DNA from: Deltaproteobacteria bacterium
GTDB taxonomy: Bacteria > Desulfobacterota > Syntrophia > Syntrophales > JAFGHS01
Length of the DNA: 43,006 nucleotides
Reading direction: 5' to 3'
Assembly (NCBI GenBank): GCA_016930075.1
Contig: JAFGHS010000102.1
Span: 1-43,006, forward strand
Shown here: positions 25,920 to 33,851 of the stretch, piece by piece
Position numbering within the stretch: the first letter of the stretch is position 1
Layout: the number at the start of each line of letters is the position of its first letter
Position numbers and translations under genes: made by a program
The notes under the pieces: generated by a model
What the model was told of the DNA's origin: nothing
The model's input: the letters and a program-made list of their open reading frames with translations, nothing else
The model's database searches: none

Positions 25920-26840
25920 ATGGCAGATAGAAAAGTAACACCGGAAATGATGGCAGAAAAGGAAAAATGGAACCAGATCTATAAAGTTTGTTGCGTTGCG
26001 TCCCGGGAATTCAAAGACAGGAATTGCGTCTTCGGCGGCGTGGGCATATCGTTTCTGGCCGTGGCCATAGCAAAGCAGGTCCATGCGCCGAACATGATTC
26101 TCGTGGCCGAGGCGGGGTATGTCGGATTTACCGGCGTCACATCCATGGGTTCGCCCGCCGACAATGCGGGCGGCTTTATGGCCATGTGTCATCAGGGACT
26201 TTTCGACATGTTTCGCGACCAGCAGGCGGGATTCATGGATCAGGCGTGCCTGGGGCTCGCCCAGATCGACAAATTCGGCAATGTCGGCGTCTCTTATGTC
26301 AACCCGTTGATTCGGATGAACGGAAGCGGCGGCGGCGGAGATATTTCATCATCGGCGAAATCCGTTACATATGTCGGCGAGTATAATCCCCGGCAGTTTC
26401 AGGCGAAAGTGGATTACATCACCAATCCCGGTTTTCTTGACGGCAGCAAAAACGCACGGCAAAAAGCCGGCCTGGTTGGAGAAGGCCCATCGGCTTTCGT
26501 GACGGACAGGGGAATTTTCCGGTTTGATCCGGAAACCCATGAAATGTACCTGTCCGATGTTTTCCCATGGCAGGACGACAAGGAAATCGCCGAAATCGTG
26601 GACGCAGCGCCGTGGGATATGAAAGTGGCCAAGGATTTAAAAATTATTGCTCCCCCCTCGGAAGATGAAGCGAACGCCGTGGCCATGATGGATCCGCTCC
26701 AGGGATACCGGATCACGCAGTTTATGGAAAGACCGTCGGCCAAGTACATTCTCATGGGCAGACACGACTTGATTGCCTATAATTATAACGCGATCCTGGT
26801 TGAAGAAAGCCTGAGGAATAACATGAAGGTGATGATTTAA
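25920..26840 (+). CDS. CoA-transferase family I, subunit B
   Basis: 306 residues, related to GctB. FGGVGISFLAVAIAKQVHAPNM (38-59) is followed by ILVAEAG; Glu64 sits where the catalytic glutamate of the beta subunit is expected, supporting true transferase activity. NGSGGGGDISSSA (about 134-146) is the conserved glycine-rich loop. It is about 40 residues longer than GctB, mainly at the C-terminus (YRITQFMERPSAKYILMG). A strong AGGAGG SD precedes the ATG. Substrate unknown. Confidence 0.82.
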   Translation: MADRKVTPEMMAEKEKWNQIYKVCCVASREFKDRNCVFGGVGISFLAVAIAKQVHAPNMILVAEAGYVGFTGVTSMGSPADNAGGFMAMCHQGLFDMFRDQQAGFMDQACLGLAQIDKFGNVGVSYVNPLIRMNGSGGGGDISSSAKSVTYVGEYNPRQFQAKVDYITNPGFLDGSKNARQKAGLVGEGPSAFVTDRGIFRFDPETHEMYLSDVFPWQDDKEIAEIVDAAPWDMKVAKDLKIIAPPSEDEANAVAMMDPLQGYRITQFMERPSAKYILMGRHDLIAYNYNAILVEESLRNNMKVMI

Positions 26841-26916
26841 AATATAACACGGGCACGGGCATATCCTGCTTTCTGAATTCAGGGCGGCAGGCAATATGCG
26901 CTTTCCCGATTCATCT

Positions 26917-26952
26917 CAGGAATGCCTCCGCCTGCCGGCGGGGGCATTCCTG
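26917..26952 (+). terminator. Strong 16-bp hairpin after the CoA-transferase genes
   Basis: CAGGAATGCCTCCGCC (26917-26932) pairs with GGCGGGGGCATTCCTG (26937-26952), with one G-T pair and a TGCC loop. Only a short T-rich stretch follows. It ends 17 bases before the DUF401 start, so it occupies the place where that gene's ribosome-binding site would be. Confidence 0.75.
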
Positions 26953-26969
26953 TCATTTGTTGATTATTG

Positions 26970-28256
26970 ATGATGGAATACATACCGGCTACGCTGAAGG
27001 TCCTGCTGGTTTTTTTTGCCGTCCTGATAGCCATCAGGCGACGGTTATCCCTGGGGAATGCTTTTCTCATAGGCGCCGTATTGCTCGGATTGATTTTCGG
27101 GCTGGCGCCGAAAACCATGATACGGTCCATCTTCTCTTCCGTCATCTATCCGAAAACCCTGTCCCTCGCCGTCATCGTATCACTCATCCTTGTCCTGAGC
27201 AGCACCATGGAGAAGGTTGGTCAGATGAAGAGACTCCTCGCCCATTTCCGGGGTCTTATCACACAGCCCATCCTGAATCTTGCCGTGTTCCCCGCCCTCA
27301 TCGGATTATTGCCCATGCCCGGAGGCGCCGTATTTTCCGCACCCATGGTGAAGGAACTTGGCGATGAAACAAGACTGACGCCGGACAGGCTTTCCTTCAT
27401 TAACTACTGGTATCGCCACATTTGGGAGTACTGGTGGCCGTTGTATCCGGGCGTCCTTTTGGCGACGGCCCTGGCCGAGCTTAATTTGTGGACCTTTGTC
27501 ATCACCATGTTCCCGCTGTCCATCATCGCCGTCTCATCAGGCTGGCTTTCCATCCGAGGCATCAGCAATCATACGAATGCGTCAACGGCGCCATCTCATG
27601 CAAGTACGCCCTTGAAACCTTTTTTAAAAGAATTGACTCCCATTCTCTTCGTCATCGTCTTTGGTCTGGGGGCAGGGCTTTTTTTATCGGTTATTTTCCC
27701 TGGCTGGTCCATATCGAAAGAGACCGGCCTCATCGTCGCCCTGTGTCTTGCCATCGCCTGGATATGGCATGAAAATGACTGGCCCAAAGCTCAAATCGTC
27801 AAGATCATCACCGACACCAACCTGCTCAATATGATGTATATGGTCATCGCTATTCTGGTCTTCAAGGGGATGCTGGAGGACTCTCATGCCGTGAAGGCCA
27901 TCAGTCAGGAGTTTCAGGCGCAGCACATACCGCTTATTGTGCTCAACATTGTGCTGCCGTTTCTTGTCGGGATAGTGACGGGCATTACCATCGCTTTTGT
28001 GGGCAGCACTTTTCCGATTTTGATCCTTCTGATTCAGGCTTACGGCGAAACGCCGTTCATGACAGCCTACATTATGCTTGCCATCGCCAGCGGTTTCATC
28101 GGCGTGTTATTCTCTCCCCTCCACTTGTGCCTGCTTTTGACCAATCAATATTTTTCCTGCACCCTGGGTCATGCCTACAAATTGTTGTGGCTGCCCTGTT
28201 TATCCCTTTTTGTCTTCTGTGTGGGATATTTTTACCTGCTTCGTTATTTATTTTAG
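26970..28256 (+). CDS. DUF401 family integral membrane protein (putative transporter)
   Basis: 428 residues, very hydrophobic, with about ten to twelve transmembrane helices; recognisable as the DUF401 family by ALIGLLPMPGGAVFSAPMV near 105-123, NYWYRHIWEYWWPLYPGVLLA near 141-161 and the C-terminal LFSPLHLCLLLTNQYF. DUF401 proteins resemble anion/organic-acid permeases, but no substrate is established. Two adjacent ATGs (26970, 26973) could serve as start; neither has a visible SD, because the preceding hairpin ends 17 bases upstream. The 3' end overlaps the mutM frame on the other strand by 161 bases. Confidence 0.82.
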   Translation: MMEYIPATLKVLLVFFAVLIAIRRRLSLGNAFLIGAVLLGLIFGLAPKTMIRSIFSSVIYPKTLSLAVIVSLILVLSSTMEKVGQMKRLLAHFRGLITQPILNLAVFPALIGLLPMPGGAVFSAPMVKELGDETRLTPDRLSFINYWYRHIWEYWWPLYPGVLLATALAELNLWTFVITMFPLSIIAVSSGWLSIRGISNHTNASTAPSHASTPLKPFLKELTPILFVIVFGLGAGLFLSVIFPGWSISKETGLIVALCLAIAWIWHENDWPKAQIVKIITDTNLLNMMYMVIAILVFKGMLEDSHAVKAISQEFQAQHIPLIVLNIVLPFLVGIVTGITIAFVGSTFPILILLIQAYGETPFMTAYIMLAIASGFIGVLFSPLHLCLLLTNQYFSCTLGHAYKLLWLPCLSLFVFCVGYFYLLRYLF

Positions 28257-29061
28257 ATCGCTTTATATTCTTCAACCCTTTCTGGCAAGAGGGACAGTAG
28301 TATGTTCCCCTGCCCCCCTGCTTTACTCTTTTCACCTTGCTATGACACCGGGGGCAAAGAGAATCCTCTCTTGCATACACCTTGAGAAATTGCTGATATT
28401 CTCCCGGCCTGCCGAACAAGTCCCGCCAGTCGGAAACCGTTGTGCCCCGGCAGGCGATGGCTTTACGGAGAATCGGCGTTGTCGCTTTTGCTATTTGCCG
28501 CCATTGGGCAGACGATAAATCGGCGACCTTTTCGGACGGATCGATGCCGGCGTCATGGAGGATCTCACAGGCATAGATGTTGCCGATGCCGGAGATGAAC
28601 CGTTGATCCATGAGAAATGATTTTACGGAAATCTTCCTTGATCCGGCAACCTTTCTTAGGCGCGTCGCATTAAAATCCTCCAGAGGGTCGGGCGGCAGGG
28701 CCGAAACACTTGCCTCGTCTTCCATCCGAAGCGTCGCAAAACGCCGCGGGTCAAGACAATCGAGCCTGCCTGCAGTGGAGATTATCGTTAAGCGTGAATA
28801 ATCCGGTGTGTATGCGCTTTCCGCATCATCCTGCCAAAACAGCCGTCCCGTCATGCGCAGATGAATCCGCATTGTCCGGTTGTCATCCAGTTTTATCCCG
28901 ATTGATTTGCCGCAACGGGCCACAGAGACAACGCCTCTGCCTTCCACTTCCGGTGCAGGACCCAGTTTGGCATCGAGAATCCTCACCTCTTTTATTTGCG
29001 CACCGGCAATGACCTCATTGAGCTGTCGGCAAACCGTTTCGACTTCCGGCAATTCCGGCAT
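28096..29061 (-). CDS. mutM: Formamidopyrimidine-DNA glycosylase (Fpg/MutM) with 3' overlap extension
   Basis: Base-excision repair glycosylase/AP lyase for oxidised purines. The ATG at 29061 (AAGAAGG SD) gives the invariant MPELPEVETV, whose Pro1 and Glu2 are catalytic. LRMTGRLFW, the helix-hairpin region SGIGNIYACEILHDAGI and the zinc finger CPRC...GGRGTYYCPSC complete the family set, and the DNA-contacting Arg in GGRGT is present. A normal protein ends just after the zinc finger (about residue 260). Here no stop appears until 28096, adding about 61 residues, of which some 52 are encoded antisense to the end of the DUF401 gene. The longer frame upstream of 29061 is not used. Confidence 0.9.
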   Translation of the reverse strand: MPELPEVETVCRQLNEVIAGAQIKEVRILDAKLGPAPEVEGRGVVSVARCGKSIGIKLDDNRTMRIHLRMTGRLFWQDDAESAYTPDYSRLTIISTAGRLDCLDPRRFATLRMEDEASVSALPPDPLEDFNATRLRKVAGSRKISVKSFLMDQRFISGIGNIYACEILHDAGIDPSEKVADLSSAQWRQIAKATTPILRKAIACRGTTVSDWRDLFGRPGEYQQFLKVYAREDSLCPRCHSKVKRVKQGGRGTYYCPSCQKGLKNIKRSKINNEAGKNIPHRRQKGINRAATTICRHDPGCRKNIDWSKAGTSGGERITRR

Positions 29062-29101
29062 ATTAATGACCTTCTTTCGCACCTTTTGCATCAATGCACT
29101 C

Positions 29102-29130
29102 TTGACAGGCGGCATTGAAGACGTTACGTT
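29102..29130 (+). promoter_or_regulatory. Candidate promoter for the aminotransferase gene
   Basis: TTGACA (29102-29107), 17 bases, TACGTT (29125-29130) in the divergent gap between mutM and the aminotransferase. The -10 is poor. The 13 bases CACTCTTGACAGG around the -35 also occur in the repeat at 35098-35121, so part of this site may derive from that repeat family. Confidence 0.35.
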
Positions 29131-29194
29131 CAATTTGGATTTTTTAGATGCTATCACGAACCGCATTAAAACTAAAGACGGGGGATGGTCCGAT

Positions 29195-30334
29195 ATGATT
29201 ACTGATCGAGCGAAAGATATTCCGCCCTTCATCGTCATGGATGTCCTGGAAAAGGCCCAGGAGATGGAGCGGAAAGGGCAGCGGATTATCCACCTGGAGG
29301 TGGGCGAGCCGGACTTCGACACGCCTTCGTGTATCAAGGATGCCTGCCTGAAAGCCATGAAAGACGGGAAGACCCATTACACGCACAGTCTGGGCGTGAT
29401 GGAGCTGCGTGAGGCAATCTGCGAACACTATTTCAATAAATACGGCGTCACGGTCGCACCGGATCAGATCATCGTCACATCCGGCACGTCGCCCGCCATG
29501 CTCCTCATCTTTGCCGCCATCATGAACGGAGGCGACGAGATTATCATCTCCGATCCCCATTACGCCTGCTATCCCAACTTCATCCGCTTCCTCGACGGCG
29601 TCGCCGTCCGCGTGAACGTTTACGAGGAAGAGGGCTTTCAGTACACGCCGGAGGCCATCCAATCCAAGATCACGAAACGGACGCGAGGCGTCATGATCAA
29701 TTCGCCTTCCAACCCCACGGGCAACCTTTTGAGCCCGGAGCGAATGGCCGCCATCGCCGCCCTCGGCGTCCCCGTTATATCCGATGAAATCTATCACGGC
29801 CTGGTCTATGAGGGAAAGGAACACAGCATCCTGGAATTCACGGACAATGCCTTCGTGATCAACGGCTTTTCCAAAACCTACGCCATGACGGGATGGCGTC
29901 TCGGCTATCTCATCGCCCCGAGGGAGTACATCCGGCCCATGCAGAAGATCCAGCAGAATCTCTTCATCTCCGCCAACGCCTTTGTCCAGTGGGCCGGCAT
30001 CGCGGCCCTGCGGGAGGCGGCGGCGGACGTGGAGCGCATGAAAAAAATTTACGACGAGCGGCGGCGGTTCATGATCAAGCGCCTCCGGGAAATCGGCCTG
30101 GGCATCCGCGTAGAGCCCACGGGAGCTTTCTACATCTTAGGCAACATCAAATCCTTCTCCGCAGATTCTTACAAAACGGCCTTCGACATCCTGACCGCAA
30201 CCGGCGTGGGCGTCACACCCGGCATTGATTTCGGGACAAACTGCGAGGGATACCTGCGCTTCTCATACGCCAACTCAATAGAAAACATGGCTGAGGGACT
30301 CGACAAGATTGAACAATATTTTCGTCATTTGTGA
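29195..30334 (+). CDS. Class I/II pyridoxal-phosphate aminotransferase (aspartate aminotransferase-like)
   Basis: 379 residues from ATG 29195. An open frame continues further upstream, but that part is antisense to mutM and has no family similarity. Fold-type I PLP enzyme: GEPDFDTP (38-45), YTHSLGVMELREAI (62-75), SGTSPAMLL, NSPSNPTG (169-176), Asp197 for the PLP ring nitrogen, the PLP lysine in GFSKTYAMTGWRLGYL (Lys227), and the C-terminal RFSYANS arginine for the substrate carboxylate. Amino-acid specificity is not readable. It is separated from the radical SAM cluster by 236 bases that contain a promoter, so it may or may not belong to that pathway. Confidence 0.88.
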   Translation: MITDRAKDIPPFIVMDVLEKAQEMERKGQRIIHLEVGEPDFDTPSCIKDACLKAMKDGKTHYTHSLGVMELREAICEHYFNKYGVTVAPDQIIVTSGTSPAMLLIFAAIMNGGDEIIISDPHYACYPNFIRFLDGVAVRVNVYEEEGFQYTPEAIQSKITKRTRGVMINSPSNPTGNLLSPERMAAIAALGVPVISDEIYHGLVYEGKEHSILEFTDNAFVINGFSKTYAMTGWRLGYLIAPREYIRPMQKIQQNLFISANAFVQWAGIAALREAAADVERMKKIYDERRRFMIKRLREIGLGIRVEPTGAFYILGNIKSFSADSYKTAFDILTATGVGVTPGIDFGTNCEGYLRFSYANSIENMAEGLDKIEQYFRHL

Positions 30335-30381
30335 CCACTGAAATTTTTTTTGTAACCCATACAAAATATGCAAAAAAAGTA

Positions 30382-30410
30382 TTGACATGAATATTCAAAA
30401 AGAGTAATGC
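30382..30410 (+). promoter_or_regulatory. Candidate promoter of the radical SAM/ATP-grasp cluster
   Basis: TTGACA (30382-30387), a 17-base AT-rich spacer and TAATGC (30405-30410), about 160 bases before the kamA-like start. The intervening leader contains a short open frame (next entry). I recognise no known lysine riboswitch in it. Confidence 0.5.
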
Positions 30411-30527
30411 GAATCTATAGTTGTATGTTGCAAGCAGGGCAAGGCCTTCAGCGTTCTGTCCTGAGTTTAATTGGCCGGGTTTGGTTTCCCTGCCTGTCGA
30501 AAAAATGGCGGGAGGGAGGAAATAAAT

Positions 30528-30581
30528 ATGAACATAATTTATCTTTTATTTATTAAAGGAGGCGGCACGAATGGAAAGTGA
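30528..30581 (+). CDS. Possible 17-residue leader peptide overlapping the kamA-like start
   Basis: ATG at 30528, preceded by a very strong GGGAGGGAGG SD, encodes MNIIYLLFIKGGGTNGK and stops at 30579-30581. It overlaps the first 11 bases of the kamA-like gene and contains that gene's AAAGGAGG SD within its own coding sequence. This arrangement could couple translation of the cluster to that of the leader. No lysine run is present to suggest classical attenuation. It may also be fortuitous. Confidence 0.35.
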   Translation: MNIIYLLFIKGGGTNGK

Positions 30582-31875
30582 ATCACTACTTAAAGAGGAG
30601 GCGGAACCTCCCGGTAGTGTGACCAAGCTGATTGGTCCTGAAGATAACTCATCACCCGCGTTATTAAACAATGCTTTTCACAGCGCTTCTGTGGTCCTTG
30701 TCGGATCGGGCAACAGGGCGTCCCATTTCAAAAGCAGTCGATCTCGTATTTTCCGAAAGAAATTTTATCCCCAAACAACCTACACGGAATGGAATGACTG
30801 GCGATGGCAACTTCGCAATCGCATTCGTGATTTCGATGCGCTTGCGGCCATGTTCGATCTGTCGGAAGACGAACGCAATGCATTGCTCCGCTCCCCCGGC
30901 CAGGCGATGCCCCTCTCCATTACGCCTTACTACGCAAGCCTCCTTCACGGAGACAATGCATCCGAAGCCCTTCGCCGAACCGTGATTCCCGTCATCGATG
31001 AATATATCCACACGGAAGGCGAATCGGACGATCCTCTGGGCGAGGACCACGACAGCCCCATCACCGGCATCGTCCACCGGTATCCCGACCGGGTGCTTTT
31101 CCTCGTCACGGATTTCTGTTCAACCAACTGCCGATACTGTACGCGCTCCCGCATAGTCGGCGGTCATCAGGATCTCTTCAGCAACGGTCAATGGGAAAAA
31201 GGCATCGATTACATCGCTGCAAACCCGGACATCCGGGACGTCCTCATTTCCGGCGGCGATCCGTTGACGATGGCGGATGATAAACTGGAATGGCTCCTGT
31301 ACCGGCTCAGCGGAATTCCCCATGTGGAGATCATCCGCATCGGCACCAAAGTGCCTGCTGTCCTGCCTCAACGGATTACGCCGGAGTTGACGCGCATGCT
31401 GAAGCGCTATCACCCGTTGTTTATCAGCATCCACGCGACCCATCCCGACGAGCTGACGCCGGAAATGGCTCAGGCCTGCACGCGCCTGGCCGACGCCGGC
31501 ATCCCTCTGGGCAGCCAGACAGTGCTCTTATCCGGCATCAACGACGATGTGGAAACCATGAAGCAGCTGTTTTGCGGCCTCTTAAAAATCAGGGTCAGAC
31601 CCTATTACCTTTATCAATGCGATCCGATCTCCGGATCGTCTCACTTCCGCACGCCCGTAACCAGAGGACTGGACATCATCCAGGGCCTTCGCGGCCATAC
31701 ATCCGGCTACGCCGTGCCGTCCTATGTCATCGACGCCCCCGGCGGCGGCGGCAAAGTGCCGCTGCTTCCCGAATATGTCATCGGCCGCGACGGCGATGAT
31801 CTTTTGCTTAAAAACTATGAAGGCCATATTTATCGTTATCCCGATTGCCTTGGGCAAAACAGGGAGATTCACTAA
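30571..31875 (+). CDS. kamA: Lysine 2,3-aminomutase family radical SAM enzyme
   Basis: 434 residues. The radical SAM cluster motif is CSTNCRYC (Cys183, Cys187, Cys190); ISGGDPL (226-232) follows, and the PLP lysine lies in DAPGGGGK (Lys395). Two acidic residues that bind the lysine side-chain amine in clostridial lysine 2,3-aminomutase have counterparts here: Asp351 (YQCD) and Asp388 (VIDAPGGGG). L-lysine to beta-lysine is therefore a reasonable reaction, though relatives act on arginine or glutamate. The first 65 residues precede the usual start (FYPQTTYTEWNDWRWQLRNRI) and match nothing I know. The AAAGGAGG SD supports the ATG at 30571. It heads a cluster with two ATP-grasp ligases and an acetyltransferase. 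Confidence 0.87.
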   Translation: MESESLLKEEAEPPGSVTKLIGPEDNSSPALLNNAFHSASVVLVGSGNRASHFKSSRSRIFRKKFYPQTTYTEWNDWRWQLRNRIRDFDALAAMFDLSEDERNALLRSPGQAMPLSITPYYASLLHGDNASEALRRTVIPVIDEYIHTEGESDDPLGEDHDSPITGIVHRYPDRVLFLVTDFCSTNCRYCTRSRIVGGHQDLFSNGQWEKGIDYIAANPDIRDVLISGGDPLTMADDKLEWLLYRLSGIPHVEIIRIGTKVPAVLPQRITPELTRMLKRYHPLFISIHATHPDELTPEMAQACTRLADAGIPLGSQTVLLSGINDDVETMKQLFCGLLKIRVRPYYLYQCDPISGSSHFRTPVTRGLDIIQGLRGHTSGYAVPSYVIDAPGGGGKVPLLPEYVIGRDGDDLLLKNYEGHIYRYPDCLGQNREIH

Positions 31876-31880
31876 GACCA

Positions 31881-32864
31881 ATGAATCTTACGATCGGCAT
31901 GACCTACGATCTGCGCAGCGACTACCTTGCCGAGGGATACGGCGAAGAGGAAACGGCGGAGTTTGACCGGCCCGAGACCATCGACGCCCTGGAAGCGGCC
32001 CTGAATGCGCTGGGCCACAGCAGCGACCGGATCGGCCATGCCAAGTCTCTTGTCAAGCGTCTTGCCGCCGGCGATCGTTGGGATATTGTTTTTAACATTG
32101 CCGAAGGGCTGCGGGGATTCGGCAGGGAATCGTTGATTCCTGCTCTCCTCGACGCCTATGACATTCCCTATGTCTTTTCCGATCCCCTGGTCCTATCGCT
32201 CGCGCTCCATAAAGGCATGACCAAGCATGTGATCCGGGATATGGGCATACCCACCCCCGCCTTTGCCGTGATCGAAAGGCCGGAGCAGATCGGGACCGTC
32301 AACCTCCCGTTTCCGCTGTTTGCCAAACCCGTCGCCGAAGGGACAAGCAAAGGCATTTCCGGGGCTTCAAAAATCACGTCGCCCGAGGCGCTCAATGCGG
32401 TGTGCCGGGGTCTCTTAACACAATTTTCGCAGCCCGTCCTTATCGAAACCTTTCTACCGGGCCGGGAATTCACCGTCGGCATTGCGGGCACAGGGATGAA
32501 TGCGGAAGCCGTAGGCATCATGGAAGTCCACCTGCTGCCTCAGGCCGAAAAAGACATCTATTCATACAGCAATAAGGAAAATTATAAAAAACTGGTTCGA
32601 TACAGCCTGCCACAGGACGCTACGGCTTACGAGGCGACAGAAATCGCCCTGGCGTCCTGGCGGGAGCTTGGTTGCCGGGACGGAGGCCGCGTCGATTTGC
32701 GCAGCGATGCGGCGGGCAGGCCGAACTTCATGGAGGTGAATCCCTTGCCCGGCCTCCATCCCGAAAATTCCGATCTGCCCATCATCTGCAATCTGAAGGG
32801 CGTAAGCTACGAGACCCTCATTGCGAAAATCATGGCATCGGCCATGCGGCGTCTGACAAGATGA
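31881..32864 (+). CDS. D-alanine-D-alanine ligase-like ATP-grasp enzyme (first of two)
   Basis: 327 residues from ATG 31881, five bases after the kamA-like stop. The N-terminal DDL-type domain carries DIVFNIAEGLRGFGRESLIPALLDAYDIPYVFSDPLVLSLALHKGMTK in two overlapping stretches near 63-113. The ATP-grasp domain follows with PLFAKPVAEGTSKGIS, ETFLPGREFTVGI and the metal-binding GRVDLRSD...FMEVNPLPGL near 270-292. These features fit a carboxylate-amine ligase. Because it lies with an aminomutase and not with murein genes, and has a sister gene directly downstream, it is more likely a specialised peptide-bond ligase than a cell-wall Ddl (inference). Its stop overlaps the next start (ATGA). Confidence 0.82.
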   Translation: MNLTIGMTYDLRSDYLAEGYGEEETAEFDRPETIDALEAALNALGHSSDRIGHAKSLVKRLAAGDRWDIVFNIAEGLRGFGRESLIPALLDAYDIPYVFSDPLVLSLALHKGMTKHVIRDMGIPTPAFAVIERPEQIGTVNLPFPLFAKPVAEGTSKGISGASKITSPEALNAVCRGLLTQFSQPVLIETFLPGREFTVGIAGTGMNAEAVGIMEVHLLPQAEKDIYSYSNKENYKKLVRYSLPQDATAYEATEIALASWRELGCRDGGRVDLRSDAAGRPNFMEVNPLPGLHPENSDLPIICNLKGVSYETLIAKIMASAMRRLTR

Positions 32865-33850
32865 AAATAGCCATCCTATACAGCAAGCCGGAGATGGAGG
32901 CGCCCAAAGACGAACTGGATGTCCTGGTTCAGGCAGATGCCGTAGCCGGCGCCCTGTCAAGTCTGGGACACGTCTCCGAGGCCGTGCCCGTCGATTTGAA
33001 TATGACGGAACTTATGGCGCGTCTGCGGGAAGTAAAGCCTGATCTTGTGTTTAATCTTGTGGAATCCCTGGCGGGGCAGGACCGGTTGATCCATCTGATT
33101 CCCGCGGTCCTGGATTATTTGCAGATCCCCTATACGGGCGCGAAAACCGAAGCCGTCTTTCTCACATCCAACAAGCTTTTGGCCAAAGACACCCTGAAGG
33201 CAAACGGCGTCGCCACGCCGGAGTGGTTGACCATGGAAGACAACGCCGCCGACAACACCCTGCCGGGCAAATACATTATCAAATCCGTCTGGGACCATGC
33301 GTCCAAAGGGCTGGATGAACATTCCGTCGTTGCCGTCCGCGACCGCCCCCGCCTTCTTAAAGAAATGGAGTTGCGGAAAAGCAGTCTCGGCGGTGAGTGT
33401 TACGCCGAGGCCTTTATCGAGGGCCGGGAATTTAACCTGTCCATCCTCGCAGGCGCAAAGGGACCGGAAATACTGCCTCCGGCAGAGATACGATTCGGCG
33501 ATCACATGCCCGGAAAGATCAATATCGTCGGCTATCGGGCAAAGTGGCACGAAGATTCGTCTGAATATGAATCGACGAACCGTCATTTTGATTTTCCCCC
33601 CGCAGACGAACCTCTGCTGCAGAATCTAAAGACCGTCGCCGCCCGCTGCTGGAGGCTATTTTCACTGCGAGGATATGCAAGGGTCGATTTCCGGGTGGAT
33701 CATAACGGGGCGCCGTGGGTTCTTGAGGTCAACGTCAATCCCTGTCTGTCGCCCGATGCCGGATTCGCCGCCGCCGTGGAACGAGCGGGGCTCTCTTTCA
33801 AACAGGCCATTGAACGGATCATTGAAGATACAATGAGGAATAGGACTTAA
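32861..33850 (+). CDS. D-alanine-D-alanine ligase-like ATP-grasp enzyme (second of two)
   Basis: 329 residues. It starts MKIAILYSKPEMEAPKDE; DLVFNLVESLAGQDRLIHLIP (about 58-78) is the DDL-family N-terminal core and YTGAKTEAVFLTSNKLLAK follows. The ATP-grasp part has YIIKSVWDHASKGLDEHSVV, EAFIEGREFNLSIL and a metal site YARVDFRVDHNG...LEVNVNPCLSPDAG near 268-296. It is clearly related to the preceding protein but far from identical, so the two probably accept different substrates or act in sequence. Four-base overlap with the gene before and one base before the GNAT gene: one translationally coupled unit. Confidence 0.82.
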   Translation: MKIAILYSKPEMEAPKDELDVLVQADAVAGALSSLGHVSEAVPVDLNMTELMARLREVKPDLVFNLVESLAGQDRLIHLIPAVLDYLQIPYTGAKTEAVFLTSNKLLAKDTLKANGVATPEWLTMEDNAADNTLPGKYIIKSVWDHASKGLDEHSVVAVRDRPRLLKEMELRKSSLGGECYAEAFIEGREFNLSILAGAKGPEILPPAEIRFGDHMPGKINIVGYRAKWHEDSSEYESTNRHFDFPPADEPLLQNLKTVAARCWRLFSLRGYARVDFRVDHNGAPWVLEVNVNPCLSPDAGFAAAVERAGLSFKQAIERIIEDTMRNRT

Positions 33851-33851
33851 C

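Noticed and set aside
28880-29194. N-terminal extension of the aminotransferase frame
   Set aside because: These 105 codons are antisense to mutM and its upstream gap; the family N-terminus begins at the ATG at 29195.
29062-29358. N-terminal extension of the mutM frame
   Set aside because: Fpg needs proline directly after the initiator Met; MPELPEVE at 29061 fixes the start.
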